This document shows, one piece after another, positions 43,984 to 55,437 of a stretch of 64,000 nt of DNA (positions are counted from its first letter, which is position 1; each line of letters begins with the position of its first letter). This DNA comes from Streptomyces sp. DH-12 (GTDB taxonomy: Bacteria; Actinomycetota; Actinomycetes; Streptomycetales; Streptomycetaceae): contig NZ_PPFB01000001.1 in the NCBI RefSeq assembly GCF_002899455.1, positions 6,890,501-6,954,500 of the forward strand, given 5' to 3'. The translations under genes and the position numbers were made by a program. Under the pieces are notes generated by a model, which ran no database searches, had not been told where the DNA came from, and saw only the letters and a list, made by a program, of their open reading frames with translations.

Positions 43984-45564
43984 TCACACGGGGCGGCGGG
44001 CGCTCCGCGGAAGGTCCTCCGCCAGCAGAGCGCGCACCGCGTCCAGCGCCGCGGCACGGTCGGCCGGGACCAGGCCGATGCGGGTACGGCGGTCCAGGAC
44101 GTCCTCCTCGTCCAGCGCGCCCTCGTGCCGCACGGCCCACAGCACCTCCGCGCCGGTGACCGGGTGGCCGGGCAGGACCGGCCCGGTGAGACGGGGGTCG
44201 CGCTCGGCGAGCGCCAGGACCGCCGGCGCCTCGGTGCCGTGGCGGCGGACGAGGCGACGGGGCGCGGGCAGGCCGGCGAGGGCGTGCGGCGGAGCCGCGC
44301 CCACCAGGGGCAGGGAGGCGGTGGTGGACGGGCCGGCGGCCAGACCCCGGAGCCGGACGGCCGCGTCGACGGCGTCCTCGGCCATCCGCCGGTACGTGGT
44401 GAGCTTGCCGCCGACCACCGTGACGACGCCCTCCGACGAGGTCAGCACCGCGTGGCGCCGGGAGATGTCGGCGGTCCGCGGCGGCGCGTCCGCGTGCTCC
44501 GGCGCGGTGTCCAGCAGGGGGCGCAGACCGGCGAACGCGCCCACCACGTCGTCGCGGTGCACCGGTGCGTGCAGGACCGAGCCGAGGACGTCCAGCAGGA
44601 AGCCGATGTCCGTCTCCGGGGCCTCGGTGACGTCGGGGACGTCGCCGTCCACGGGTTCGTCGGTGAGGCCGACGTAGACCCGGCCGTCGTCCTGGGGGAG
44701 GACCAGGACGAAGCGGTTGGTCTCCCCGGGCACGGGGATGTGCAGTCCCGCGGTCAGCGGTCCGAGGCTCTCCGGGCGGAGCACGAGGTGGGTGCCGCGG
44801 GAGGGGCGGATGCGGACCCCGTCGACGAGGCCGCCCGCCCACACCCCGGCGGCGTTGATCACCGCGGAAGCGCGGATCTCGCCCTCCTCGCCGGTGCGCT
44901 CGTCCCGGACCCGCGCACCGGTCGCGGTCAGCTCCAGCGCCCGGACGCGGGTGAGGATCCGCGCGCCGCGCGCGGCGGCCGTACGGGCCAGCGCGGTCAC
45001 CAGCCGGGCGTCGTCGGTGAGCCGCCCGTCCCACGACAGCAGTCCGCCGCGCAGACCGTCGAGCCGCAGCGCGGGCGCGAGATGGCGGGTCTCCACCACG
45101 GAGAGCCGGCGCGGCGCCGGGAGCGTGGCCCGCGCCGTGCGCGCCGCCAGCCGCAGGGTGTCCCCGGCGTGGAAACCGGCCCGAGCCAGGGCCGCCTGAC
45201 CGCGCGACACCAGCGGGGTGAGCGGCAGCACGAACGGCTGGGCGTGGACCAGATGGGGCGCCGTGCGCTCCATCAGGATCCCGCGCTCCACCGCGCTCTC
45301 GTGGGCGACGTCGAGGCGGCCGGAGGCCAGGTAGCGGAGCCCGCCGTGGACCAGCTTGCTGCTGAAGCGGGAGGTGCCGAACGCCAGGTCGTGAGCGTCG
45401 ACGGCCACCACCCGCAGTCCGCGCGCCGCGGCGTCCAGGGCGGCGCCCGCGCCGGTCACGCCGAGGCCGACGACCAGCACGTCCACGGCGTCGCCGTTCA
45501 CGGAGCCGGTCAGTTCGCGGGCGCGCCGGGCGGCGGACAGGGACGAGCCGCTGAGGGGGGTCAT
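43984..45564 (-). CDS. glpD: Glycerol-3-phosphate dehydrogenase/oxidase
   Basis: A 526-residue FAD enzyme that oxidises sn-glycerol-3-phosphate to dihydroxyacetone phosphate at the membrane. The FAD motif VDVLVVGLGVTGAGAALDAA is at about 27-46, the GlpD signature FGTSRFSSKLVHGGLRYL at about 62-79 and the family C-terminal alpha-helical domain after about 385. Its start overlaps the TetR stop (ATGA), so regulator and enzyme are co-translated. The setting beside an AGPS-like flavoprotein suggests that the DHAP may feed an ether-lipid-type reaction rather than only glycerol catabolism. Confidence 0.92.
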   Translation of the reverse strand: MTPLSGSSLSAARRARELTGSVNGDAVDVLVVGLGVTGAGAALDAAARGLRVVAVDAHDLAFGTSRFSSKLVHGGLRYLASGRLDVAHESAVERGILMERTAPHLVHAQPFVLPLTPLVSRGQAALARAGFHAGDTLRLAARTARATLPAPRRLSVVETRHLAPALRLDGLRGGLLSWDGRLTDDARLVTALARTAAARGARILTRVRALELTATGARVRDERTGEEGEIRASAVINAAGVWAGGLVDGVRIRPSRGTHLVLRPESLGPLTAGLHIPVPGETNRFVLVLPQDDGRVYVGLTDEPVDGDVPDVTEAPETDIGFLLDVLGSVLHAPVHRDDVVGAFAGLRPLLDTAPEHADAPPRTADISRRHAVLTSSEGVVTVVGGKLTTYRRMAEDAVDAAVRLRGLAAGPSTTASLPLVGAAPPHALAGLPAPRRLVRRHGTEAPAVLALAERDPRLTGPVLPGHPVTGAEVLWAVRHEGALDEEDVLDRRTRIGLVPADRAAALDAVRALLAEDLPRSARRPV

Positions 45565-46169
45565 GGCGTGAGGGTCCTCTCCAGGATGCCGCGCAGCTCG
45601 CCGAGGAACGCCCCGGCGGTCAGCTCGGGGTCGTCCTCGTCGGTCATGGTCCGCAGGGACAGGGTGAAGGACTGCACGATCAGCAGCACCGACCGCGCCT
45701 GCCGTGCGACGGGCGCGACGCGCACCGAGCCGTCGGCGTGCCCCTCGCGCAGCACGCCGGCCAGCAGCTCCAGCAGGGCCTCCTGGCTCGCCCCGCGGCG
45801 GTCCAGCACGTAGGGGAGGAGCAGCTCGGGGTCGACGTCGAGGATCTTGCGGAAGAGCGGGTGGGCCACGAAGTCCCGCACCGCGACGACGAGTCCCTCG
45901 GTGAGCAGCTCCCGCGCGGACACGTCCGGTCTGCGCTCGGGCATGGCTCCGGTGGCCACCGCGATCCACTCCCGGGTCATCAGGTCGCCGACCAGGGACC
46001 GTACGTCGGGCCAGCGCCGGTACAGCGTCATGCGGGAGACACCGGCGCGGCGGGCCACGTCGGTGAGCGTGGTGCGGCGGACCCCGACGGCCAGCACGCA
46101 GTCGCGTACCGCGTCGAGCACCGCGTCGTTGTCCGAACCTGCCGAGCTGTTGTGACGAATAGGCGTCAT
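45561..46169 (-). CDS. TetR-family repressor
   Basis: A 202-residue regulator. The N-terminal helix-turn-helix is clear (TTLTDVARRAGVSRMTLYRR, about 33-52); the C-terminal ligand domain has no recognised specificity. It is first in an operon with glpD and diverges from the AGPS-like gene. A near-palindromic site at 46172-46184, directly before its ATG, is its likely operator and would allow it to control both directions. Confidence 0.88.
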   Translation of the reverse strand: MTPIRHNSSAGSDNDAVLDAVRDCVLAVGVRRTTLTDVARRAGVSRMTLYRRWPDVRSLVGDLMTREWIAVATGAMPERRPDVSARELLTEGLVVAVRDFVAHPLFRKILDVDPELLLPYVLDRRGASQEALLELLAGVLREGHADGSVRVAPVARQARSVLLIVQSFTLSLRTMTDEDDPELTAGAFLGELRGILERTLTP

Positions 46170-46171
46170 GT

Positions 46172-46184
46172 GTCACAGTGTAAC
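46172..46184. promoter_or_regulatory. Likely TetR operator between glpD operon and AGPS-like gene
   Basis: GTCACAGTGTAAC is a 13-bp near-palindrome (GTnACA-N-TGTnAC), the usual pattern for TetR-type operators. An outer TGTGAC half-site at 46151-46156 is complementary to GTCACA at 46172-46177. It sits two bases from the TetR start codon and 59 bp before the divergent gene. Confidence 0.65.
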
Positions 46185-46243
46185 GCCACGTGAGGCCGTC
46201 GGGCGACGGCATCGCTCTCTTCCGACCCGTGAGGACGACAGAC

Positions 46244-47839
46244 ATGGACATGCTCTGGAGCGGCTGGGGCGACCCGGAGCGGGCGGCCCCGCTGCCCGGC
46301 GCGGTGACCGGGCTGCTGCGCGACCTGCTCGGCGTCAAGCCGCGGGAGACGGCGCCCGTCGCCCTGGAGGACCTGCCCGTCCCCGCGAGCCCGCTCGCCC
46401 CCGACGCGCACCGCGCCCTCGCCGCCGCGCTGGGCGACGAGGCCCACGTCCGCACCGACGCCGAGACCCGCGTCCGGCACACCCGCGGCAAGTCCACCCC
46501 CGACCTGCTGCGCATCCGCGGCGGCGACCTCGCCGCCGCGCTTCCCGCGGCCGTCCTGCTGCCCGCCACGCACGACGAGGTGCTGGCCGTGCTCCGGCTG
46601 TGCGCGGAACACGGCCTGACCGCCGTGCCGTTCGGCGGCGGCACCTCCGTCGTCGGCGGCCTCGCCCCGGAGGCGCGCGGCCCCTTCGTCGCCCTGGACC
46701 TGCGGCGCATGAACCGCCTGCTCGACCTCGACCCGGTCTCCCGCACCGCCACCCTGCAGCCCGGCCTGAGGGCGCCGCAGGCCGAGTCGCTCCTCGCCGG
46801 ACACGGCTTCACCCTGGGCCACTTCCCGCAGTCCTACGAATGGGCCACCATCGGCGGCTTCGCCGCCACCCGCTCCAGCGGCCAGGCCTCCGCCGGGTAC
46901 GGCCGCTTCGACGAGATGGTCCTCTCCCTGACCCTCGCCACCCCCGAGGGCACCCTCGACACCGGCCGCGCCCCCCGCTCCGCCGCCGGCCCCGACCTGC
47001 GCCAGCTCCTCCTCGGCTCGGAGGGCGCCTTCGGCGTCATCACCTCGGTGACCGTACGCGTCCGCCCCGTGCCGCGGACCCGCGTCCACGAAGGCTGGAG
47101 GTTCCCCACCTTCGACGCGGGCGCCGCCGCCCTGCGCCGGCTCGCCCAGGACGGGCCCCGCCCCACCGTGCTGCGCCTGTCCGACGAGACCGAGACCCTC
47201 GTCGGCCTCGCCCACCCCGAGGCGATCGGCTCCGGCGGCCTCCGGGCGGACGGCTGCACCGCCGTCGCCGGCTACGAGGGCACCGAGGAGGACACGACGT
47301 ACCGGCGCGAGCGCGCCGCCGCCGTCCTGCGGGAGTGCGGCGGCACCCCTCTCGGCGAGGAGCCCGGCCGGCGCTGGGCCCACGGCCGCTACGCCGCGCC
47401 GTACCTGCGGGACGCCCTCCTCGACGCCGGGGCCTTCGCGGAGACGCTGGAGACGGCGACGTTCTGGTCCCGTCTCCCCGGGCTGTACGCCGCCGTCCGC
47501 GACGCCCTCACCGCCACCCTCACCGGGGCCGGCACCCCGCCGCTGGTCATGTGCCACATCTCCCACGTCTACGAGAACGGCGCCTCCCTGTACTTCACGG
47601 TGGTGTCCGCGCAGGGCGAGGACCCGGTGGCGCACTGGACGCGCGCCAAGCACGCCGCCAACGAGGCGATCCTCGCCGCCGGCGGCACCATCAGCCACCA
47701 CCACGGCGTCGGCACCGACCACCGCGACTGGTACCTCCGCGAGGCGGGCCCGCTCGGCGTCGACGCACTGCGTGCGGTGAAGCGCCGGCTGGACCCGGCG
47801 GGGGTCCTCAGCCCCGGCGTCCTGCTGCCGTCCGACTGA
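46244..47839 (+). CDS. FAD-binding oxidase, alkyl-DHAP synthase-like
   Basis: A 531-residue FAD_binding_4 flavoprotein. The FAD-binding half includes VPFGGGTSVVGGL (about 141-153) and ATIGGFAATRSSGQASAGYG (about 204-223); the end carries ISHHHGVGTDH (about 482-492), the His-rich active-site loop of alkyldihydroxyacetone-phosphate synthase (AGPS). AGPS swaps the acyl chain of acyl-DHAP for a fatty alcohol, the first step in ether lipids. Bacterial homologues may have other roles, so this is a family-level call. ATG 46244 is behind GAGGA. It diverges from TetR-glpD and is followed by a lipid kinase gene. Confidence 0.87.
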   Translation: MDMLWSGWGDPERAAPLPGAVTGLLRDLLGVKPRETAPVALEDLPVPASPLAPDAHRALAAALGDEAHVRTDAETRVRHTRGKSTPDLLRIRGGDLAAALPAAVLLPATHDEVLAVLRLCAEHGLTAVPFGGGTSVVGGLAPEARGPFVALDLRRMNRLLDLDPVSRTATLQPGLRAPQAESLLAGHGFTLGHFPQSYEWATIGGFAATRSSGQASAGYGRFDEMVLSLTLATPEGTLDTGRAPRSAAGPDLRQLLLGSEGAFGVITSVTVRVRPVPRTRVHEGWRFPTFDAGAAALRRLAQDGPRPTVLRLSDETETLVGLAHPEAIGSGGLRADGCTAVAGYEGTEEDTTYRRERAAAVLRECGGTPLGEEPGRRWAHGRYAAPYLRDALLDAGAFAETLETATFWSRLPGLYAAVRDALTATLTGAGTPPLVMCHISHVYENGASLYFTVVSAQGEDPVAHWTRAKHAANEAILAAGGTISHHHGVGTDHRDWYLREAGPLGVDALRAVKRRLDPAGVLSPGVLLPSD

Positions 47840-48059
47840 CCGGCGCCGGTCCCGCCCCGGGGCGTGGCGCAGGCCCGCCGACCGGCTCCCCCTCCCGGGC
47901 CGTGGTCGCCGGTCGCACGCCGCGCCCTCCCTTCCGGGCCGTGGCCGCCGGCCGCACCGCCCGCCCCGGGCCACCGGGCCGGTGACCCCGCCGGTCACCA
48001 CGCCCCGCCCGGGCCCCGCACCCCCCTTCCCTCCCGTCGGCCGCCCCCGGAGGCACCCG

Positions 48060-48941
48060 ATGCGACAGTTCACCGCCGTCGTCAATCCCACCGCGGGCGC
48101 GGCCGGTTCCGCCGCCGTGCTGCTCGCCGTCGCCCGGCATTTGCGCGAGGCGGGCGCGGAACTGGTGACCGAGTACAGCCGGAGTCTGGGCCACGCCAGG
48201 GAACTGGCGCTCACGGCCGGGCGGTCGGGCCGTACCGTGCTGGCCGTCGGCGGGGACGGCATGGCCGGCTGCGTCGGCGGCGCCCTCAGCGGCACCGGTG
48301 CCACGCTCGGCCTGGTTCCGGCCGGCCGGGGCAACGACTTCGCCCGGGCGCTCGGCCTGCCCCGGGACCCGGAGACCCTGGCCGCGCTCCTGCTGCACGC
48401 CGAGCCGCGCCCGGTCGACACCATCGAGGTCACCTCGGCCGCGCACGACCGCGCCGTCGTGCTCGGCAGCGTCTACGCCGGGGTGGACGCGCTCGCCAAC
48501 CGGCATGCCAACCGCTCCCGCCTGCTGCGGGGTTCGGCGTCCTACTACGCGGGCGGCCTGCGGGCCGTCACCACCTGGCGCCCGGCCCGCTACCGGGTCA
48601 CCGTCGACGGCACGGAGCACACCCACACCGGCTACACCGTGGTGGCCGCCAACTCCGGTACGTACGGATCCGGCCGCCTCGTCGCCCCGGACGCCCGGCT
48701 GGACGACGGCCTGCTGGACGTCGTCATGATCCGGGACGCGCCCCGCCTGCTGTTCTTCGCCCTGATGAACGAACTGCGCACCGGCACCCACGTGCGCCGC
48801 CCCCAGGTGCGCGTCCTGCGCGGCCACGAGATCCGCATCGAGGCCGACCGGGCGATGCCGTACGGGACGGACGGAGAGGTCGAGGCGACCCTGCCCGTCA
48901 CGGCGAGGATCCTTCCGGGGGCGCTGAACGTTCTGCGGTGA
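48060..48941 (+). CDS. Diacylglycerol kinase-family lipid kinase
   Basis: A 293-residue kinase of the DAGK_cat family. The nucleotide motif VLAVGGDGMAGCVGGALSG (about 60-78) and LGLVPAGRGNDFARALGLP (about 83-101) are intact, and ANSGTYGSGRLVAPDA is the usual C-domain motif. It would phosphorylate diacylglycerol or a related (possibly ether) glycerolipid. The ATG at 48060 follows GGAGG. It lies 220 bp after the AGPS-like gene; the gap holds no gene, so the two may share a transcript or not. Confidence 0.88.
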   Translation: MRQFTAVVNPTAGAAGSAAVLLAVARHLREAGAELVTEYSRSLGHARELALTAGRSGRTVLAVGGDGMAGCVGGALSGTGATLGLVPAGRGNDFARALGLPRDPETLAALLLHAEPRPVDTIEVTSAAHDRAVVLGSVYAGVDALANRHANRSRLLRGSASYYAGGLRAVTTWRPARYRVTVDGTEHTHTGYTVVAANSGTYGSGRLVAPDARLDDGLLDVVMIRDAPRLLFFALMNELRTGTHVRRPQVRVLRGHEIRIEADRAMPYGTDGEVEATLPVTARILPGALNVLR

Positions 48942-49095
48942 ACCCCCGGCCGGACGCCGTCGGGGCAGGTGAGCGGCGTTCCCGGCGCGGTGCCGGTGAA
49001 CAAGCCGGGAGGCACCGGCCATTACCGGACACGTCCCAAGACTGGATCCGTTCGTTCTCTGGAACTGTTCGCGTCCTCGGCGATAGGTTCGGCGC

Positions 49096-51699
<2,604 letters not shown>

Positions 51700-51739
51700 T
51701 CCGCACGGCCCGTCCGGTCCCTCCGGCGTGCCGATCCAC

Positions 51740-51780
51740 CCGTCCGGGCCGCCCCCCTCTCCGGGGGCCGGCCCGGACGG
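51740..51780 (+). terminator. Hairpin terminator after katG
   Basis: An 11-bp perfect outer stem (51740-51750 with 51770-51780) extends inward with one bulge through a C-run/G-run pairing, 40 bp after the katG stop codon. Confidence 0.7.
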
Positions 51781-51861
51781 CCGTCCGCCCGAGATGCGCG
51801 CGGCGGCCGTTGCCACCAGGGTGGGAAGCGGCCCACGGCCGACACGGAGGAGGCACCGGTC

Positions 51862-52095
51862 ATGGCGAAGGACAGCAGGAAGTCCGGGAGGGACCCGCAC
51901 GAGGGCGACCACGTCGCCTGGAGCAGCCACGGCAGCGAGACGACGGGCGAGGTCGAGCGGAAGATCACCGAGCGGACCGAGGCGGCCGGACGCACCGTCG
52001 CGGCCTCCGAGGAGGAGCCGCAGTACGAGGTGCGCAGCGACAAGTCCGGCAGGACGGCGGTGCACAAGCCGTCCGCGCTCAAGAAGAGGAAGTGA
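51862..52095 (+). CDS. DUF2945 (hypervirulence-associated TUDOR-type) small protein
   Basis: A 77-residue basic protein with the DUF2945 pattern: GDHVAWSSHGSETTGEVERK at about 15-34, then EEPQYEVRSDKSGRTAVHKP. The family forms a small TUDOR-like barrel of unknown function, common in soil bacteria and fungi. ACGGAGGAGG precedes the ATG. Its stop overlaps the start of the DUF3140 gene, a pairing frequent in actinobacteria. Confidence 0.85.
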   Translation: MAKDSRKSGRDPHEGDHVAWSSHGSETTGEVERKITERTEAAGRTVAASEEEPQYEVRSDKSGRTAVHKPSALKKRK

Positions 52096-52436
52096 GCGCC
52101 GTGGCCGCGGACGACGAGGAGACCTGGAACGAGTTCCGGAGGCTGGTCAACATGAAGCCCGGCGACCTGGAGAAGTGGCTCGGGACGGACGAGTCGCGGA
52201 GCGCGGGCCAGCACGAGGACGGCGGCGAGTCGACCGGGCACGCCTCGGGACGGCGCATCGTCGCCCTGCTACGCGCCAAGCGCGCCGACCTCACCGAGGA
52301 CGACTACGCCCACATGCGCAAGGTCGTCGGCTACCTTCACCGCCACCTCGCGCAGCGCCCGTCCGGCGACGTCACCGACACCCGCTGGCGGCACTCGCTG
52401 ATGAACTGGGGCCACGACCCGCTCGCCGACACCTGA
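52092..52436 (+). CDS. DUF3140 family protein
   Basis: A 114-residue protein of the DUF3140 family, with the family's opening EETWNEFRRLVNMKPGDLEKWL and a C-terminal segment DDYAHMRKVVGYLHRHLAQRP. Its function is unknown; members are thought to bind DNA, but I see no defined DNA-binding motif. The start is GTG 52092, overlapping the DUF2945 stop (GTGA); GTG 52101 is an in-frame alternative. The two genes are translationally coupled. Confidence 0.82.
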   Translation: MSAVAADDEETWNEFRRLVNMKPGDLEKWLGTDESRSAGQHEDGGESTGHASGRRIVALLRAKRADLTEDDYAHMRKVVGYLHRHLAQRPSGDVTDTRWRHSLMNWGHDPLADT

Positions 52437-52463
52437 TCGCATCGCTATGTCGACACGTCGATT

Positions 52464-52490
52464 GGGAACGACCGAAAACCGTCGCACGTT
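52464..52490 (+). promoter_or_regulatory. Candidate sigma-R-type ECF promoter
   Basis: GGGAAC (52464-52469), an 18-nt spacer and GTT (52488-52490) match the layout of SigR promoters (GGGAAT-N18-GTT), with one mismatch in the -35. It lies about 97 bp upstream of the 52587 gene in a locally AT-richer region. Confidence 0.5.
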
Positions 52491-52586
52491 GTCGGTGTGA
52501 GGTTGCACAATGATCGGAAAAGGAGATCAACTCCGGCGCGGTGCTGGGTAGACGGTCTCGTGTCCGGCTCCGGAAAGGTCCTTCAG

Positions 52587-52994
52587 ATGCTTGCCACCGT
52601 CGACCGCTCGAACACCCTCGTCGACCTGCCGACCGTCCGCCGACGGCGCGCCCGGGCGTCCGCCGCCCCGGCCGCCGCGCCCACGTCGCCCGGGACGGCG
52701 GCCGACGTGCTGCGCATCATCGCGGACCCGTGCACCCCGACGTACGTCACGGTGTTCGCCAACGGCCGCCGACGGTACAGCTACTGGCGTCCGATCGACC
52801 CGGCCACCGGCAGGGGCGGCTGCTACGCCGCGCTGCCCACCGCCGAGTGCGACGAGCTGCAGGCGGCGGGCCGGATCACGCTCGGCGAGCCGGTCGTCGA
52901 CCCCAACCGCACGACGTACCGCGTCCGTACGGCCACCCGTGTCGCCCAGGCCCCCGCCCGCGCGGTGACGCAGGAACGGCGCCGGGTGGCCTGA
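52587..52994 (+). CDS. Conserved hypothetical protein
   Basis: A 135-residue protein with a conserved-looking core, PTYVTVFANGRRRYSYWRPI at about 54-73, then GGCYAALPTAECDELQAAGR. The basic ends are probably disordered. I cannot link it to a named family. GGAAAGG lies upstream of the ATG, and a possible thiol-stress (SigR-type) promoter precedes it. Confidence 0.65.
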   Translation: MLATVDRSNTLVDLPTVRRRRARASAAPAAAPTSPGTAADVLRIIADPCTPTYVTVFANGRRRYSYWRPIDPATGRGGCYAALPTAECDELQAAGRITLGEPVVDPNRTTYRVRTATRVAQAPARAVTQERRRVA

Positions 52995-53231
52995 CGGCCA
53001 CCGGGCTGCCGGCCGGATCCCGCCAGGTGCCCGCCCCGGGCGCCGGCGCTTTGCGGGAACGGGGCGAGATTCTCGGTCGGACAGGCCGGTCCGGACGTGC
53101 GGTCCTCACGTCCGGCCGTGTGTGTCACCGCAGACGAGCGGCCGTTCGTACCTTCCGGTGACGCTGCGAAACGGTCACCTTCACGGACCCCTGTCCGTGT
53201 TGTTGTCATGTCCCTGATGTCATTTCTGGCC

Positions 53232-53245
53232 TGGGAGCGCGCCCA
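53232..53245. promoter_or_regulatory. Near-perfect CebR-type operator before the CE15 pseudogene
   Basis: TGGGAGCGCGCCCA differs from the CebR consensus TGGGAGCGCTCCCA at one position (13 of 14). It lies 18 bp before the start codon of the glucuronoyl esterase pseudogene, a natural target for a cellulose regulator. Confidence 0.65.
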
Positions 53246-53263
53246 CCCCCTCTGCAGGTACCG

Positions 53264-54930
53264 ATGCGCCTGCCCGGACACCGGCTCCGGGCCTGGGCGA
53301 CGGCCGTCCTCGCGACCGCCGTCGCGCTCGCCCTGGTCGCGCTTCCCCCCACAGAGCACCCCTGCCCCACTCGTCCCCGCAGCGGCCGCCGCGCCCGGCG
53401 TCGAGGACGACGGCGCCGACTGCCCCGTCCCCCCGTCGGGCTCGACGGCCTCCCGGGCCGAGCTCCCCGACCCGTTCCTCAGGGCGAACGGCGCCCGCGC
53501 CTCGACCCGTGAGGACTGGCGGTGCCGGCGCGCGGAGATCCGGGAGCCCGCCGAGCGGCACGTCTACGGGGACAAGCCCGCCCGGCCCGACGGCGTCACC
53601 GGGACGGTCTCCCGCACCGGCATCACCGTGCAGGCCAGCCACCAGGGCAGGAGCGCCGGCTTCACCGCGGGGGTCGAACTCCTCAGCGGAGACGGCCCGT
53701 TCCCGGCCGTCGTGGTGCTCGGCGGGCTCGGCGCGGACACCGCCGCCATCAAGAACGCGGGCGCGGCCGTCGTCTCCCCCGACCCCTACGCGCTGGGCCG
53801 GGAGGGCGCCTCCCGCTCCGCCAAGCAGGGCGCCTTCTACACCCTCCACGGCTCCTCCAGCCCCACCGGACTGCTGATGGCCCGGTCATGGGGCGTCAGC
53901 CGCGTCATCGACGTCATCGAACAGTCCGACGGCGGCGTGCTCCGAGCGGACGCCACCGGGGTCACCGGCTGCTCCCGGTTCGGCAAGGGCGCCTTCGTGG
54001 CCGGCGCCCTCGACCAGCGGATCGCCCTCACCATGCCGATCGAGTCGGGCAGCGGGGGCACCGGAGCCTTCCGCGGCATCCCGCAGGAGAGCGGGGCCCA
54101 GCCACTCAGCAGCGCCTACTCCGAACAGCCGTGGCTGGGCGACGCGTTCGGCTCCTTCACCGGCAGCCCCGCGAACCTGCCGGCGGACACCCACCAGATC
54201 GTGGGCATGATCGCCCCGCGCGGCCCTCTGATCATGGAGAACCCGCACGTCGACTGGCTGGGCGCCCGGTCCGGCAGCCTGGCCGCGCTCGGCGGCGCCG
54301 AGGTCTGCAAGGCGCTGGGCGCGGGCGGCGCATCAGCTACTGGTCCGACATCCAGGACGGCACGCACTGCGCGGCCCGCTCGGAGTGGCGCACCCCGCTC
54401 CAGCGGAACATCCAGAAGTTCCTGCTCGACTCCGGCGGCTCCTCCGGGGTGTTCAGGGTCTCGCCCGCCAAGTCCGCCGACCTCTCGGCCTGGCGGGACT
54501 GGCGGGCCCCGGCCCTCGCCGACGGCGGCACCAGCGGGGCGGCACGGGCGGCGACACCGGCGGGGACGGGGGCAACGGCGGTGACACCGGCGGGCCGGGC
54601 GGCGGCGCCGGAGGTCCCGGCACGCCGGGTGACGGCTGCACCGCGGCCTTCCGTACGGTCAACAGCTGGTCCGGCGGCTGCCAGGGCGAGGTGACCGTGC
54701 GCAACGGAGGCTCCACCGCCCTCCGCGCCCGGACCGTCGAGCTGACGCTCGCCCAGGGGCAGTCCCTCGGCAGTGTCTGGAACGGCCGGAACACCGGCAC
54801 CACGGGCACGATCACGGTGCGCGACGCCGAATGGAACGGCGCCCTCGCCCCGGCCGGCTCGACCGCCTTCGGCTTCACGGTCGACGGCGGGCCGGGTGCG
54901 CCCTCGTCCCTCACCTGCACCGGCGGCTGA
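53264..54930 (+). pseudogene. Frameshifted glucuronoyl esterase (CE15) with C-terminal CBM2-like module
   Basis: The parts of a complete secreted esterase are present but in different frames. A signal peptide (MRLPGHRLRAWATAVLATAV) starts at 53264. The frame changes near 53350 at a run of six C, giving the mature start and the CE15 body. That body carries GVTGCSRFGKGAFVAGA (nucleophile Ser), MPIESGSGG (acidic residue) and DTHQIVGMIAPRGPL. A second shift near 54330 leads to SYWSDIQDGTHCAARSEWRT (catalytic His) and PLQRNIQKFLLDS. A third shift near 54530 leads to a Gly-rich linker and a CBM2-like module ending in a stop at 54930. CE15 enzymes cut ester bonds between glucuronoxylan and lignin. 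Sequencing error at three places is possible but less likely than decay. Confidence 0.8.
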
Positions 54931-55014
54931 ACGCAGCGGGCGCACCGCCCGGCCGCCGCGCTCCGCCCGCGCGCCGGCCGGGCGGTGACGCGTGGACGAG
55001 AGGAGCGGGCCCGG

Positions 55015-55437
55015 TCAGGCTATGGACGCCGAGATGACGGCGGACACGGCGATGTTGCAGGACGCGGTCACCCACACCGCCGGGTGGGGCTCGACCTCCA
55101 CCAGCGTGACGCCCAGGCGCCCGGGGGTGACCAGGTCCACCACGAAGAACGCCACGGCCATCATCACCAGCCCCAGCACGCCGAACACCGCGGTGGACAC
55201 CAGGCCCTTGCCGAAGTCGTCGTACGTCGTCCAGATCGAGGTGAACACGATGCCGCCGATGCCGAGCAGCGAGGAGCTGAGCACCACGGCCGCGTTGCGG
55301 TTGCGCTCCTGCCAGATCTGCCGGCCGAGCCTGCCCGGCAGCAGCAGGTCGACCAGGAAGATGCCGAGGACCAGCAGGACCAGCCCGAGTGCGCCGTAGG
55401 CACTGGCCCGGCCGAGTCCGTTGACGATGTCGTTCAT
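55015..55437 (-). CDS. DUF350 family membrane protein
   Basis: A 140-residue integral membrane protein with four predicted helices (about 13-33, 50-67, 78-100, 120-138). The DUF350 pattern is visible as VLGIFLVDLLLPGRLGRQIW in the first half, partly repeated in the second (AVAFFVVDLVTPGRLGVTL), showing internal duplication. Family members often accompany ATP-grasp or glutathionylspermidine synthase-like genes, none of which is near. Function unknown. Confidence 0.8.
   Translation of the reverse strand: MNDIVNGLGRASAYGALGLVLLVLGIFLVDLLLPGRLGRQIWQERNRNAAVVLSSSLLGIGGIVFTSIWTTYDDFGKGLVSTAVFGVLGLVMMAVAFFVVDLVTPGRLGVTLVEVEPHPAVWVTASCNIAVSAVISASIA

Noticed and set aside
45565-46812. Upstream in-frame extension of glpD through the TetR gene and beyond
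   Set aside because: The extension overlaps two well-supported genes in other frames and is low-complexity; glpD starts at 45564 in an ATGA overlap.
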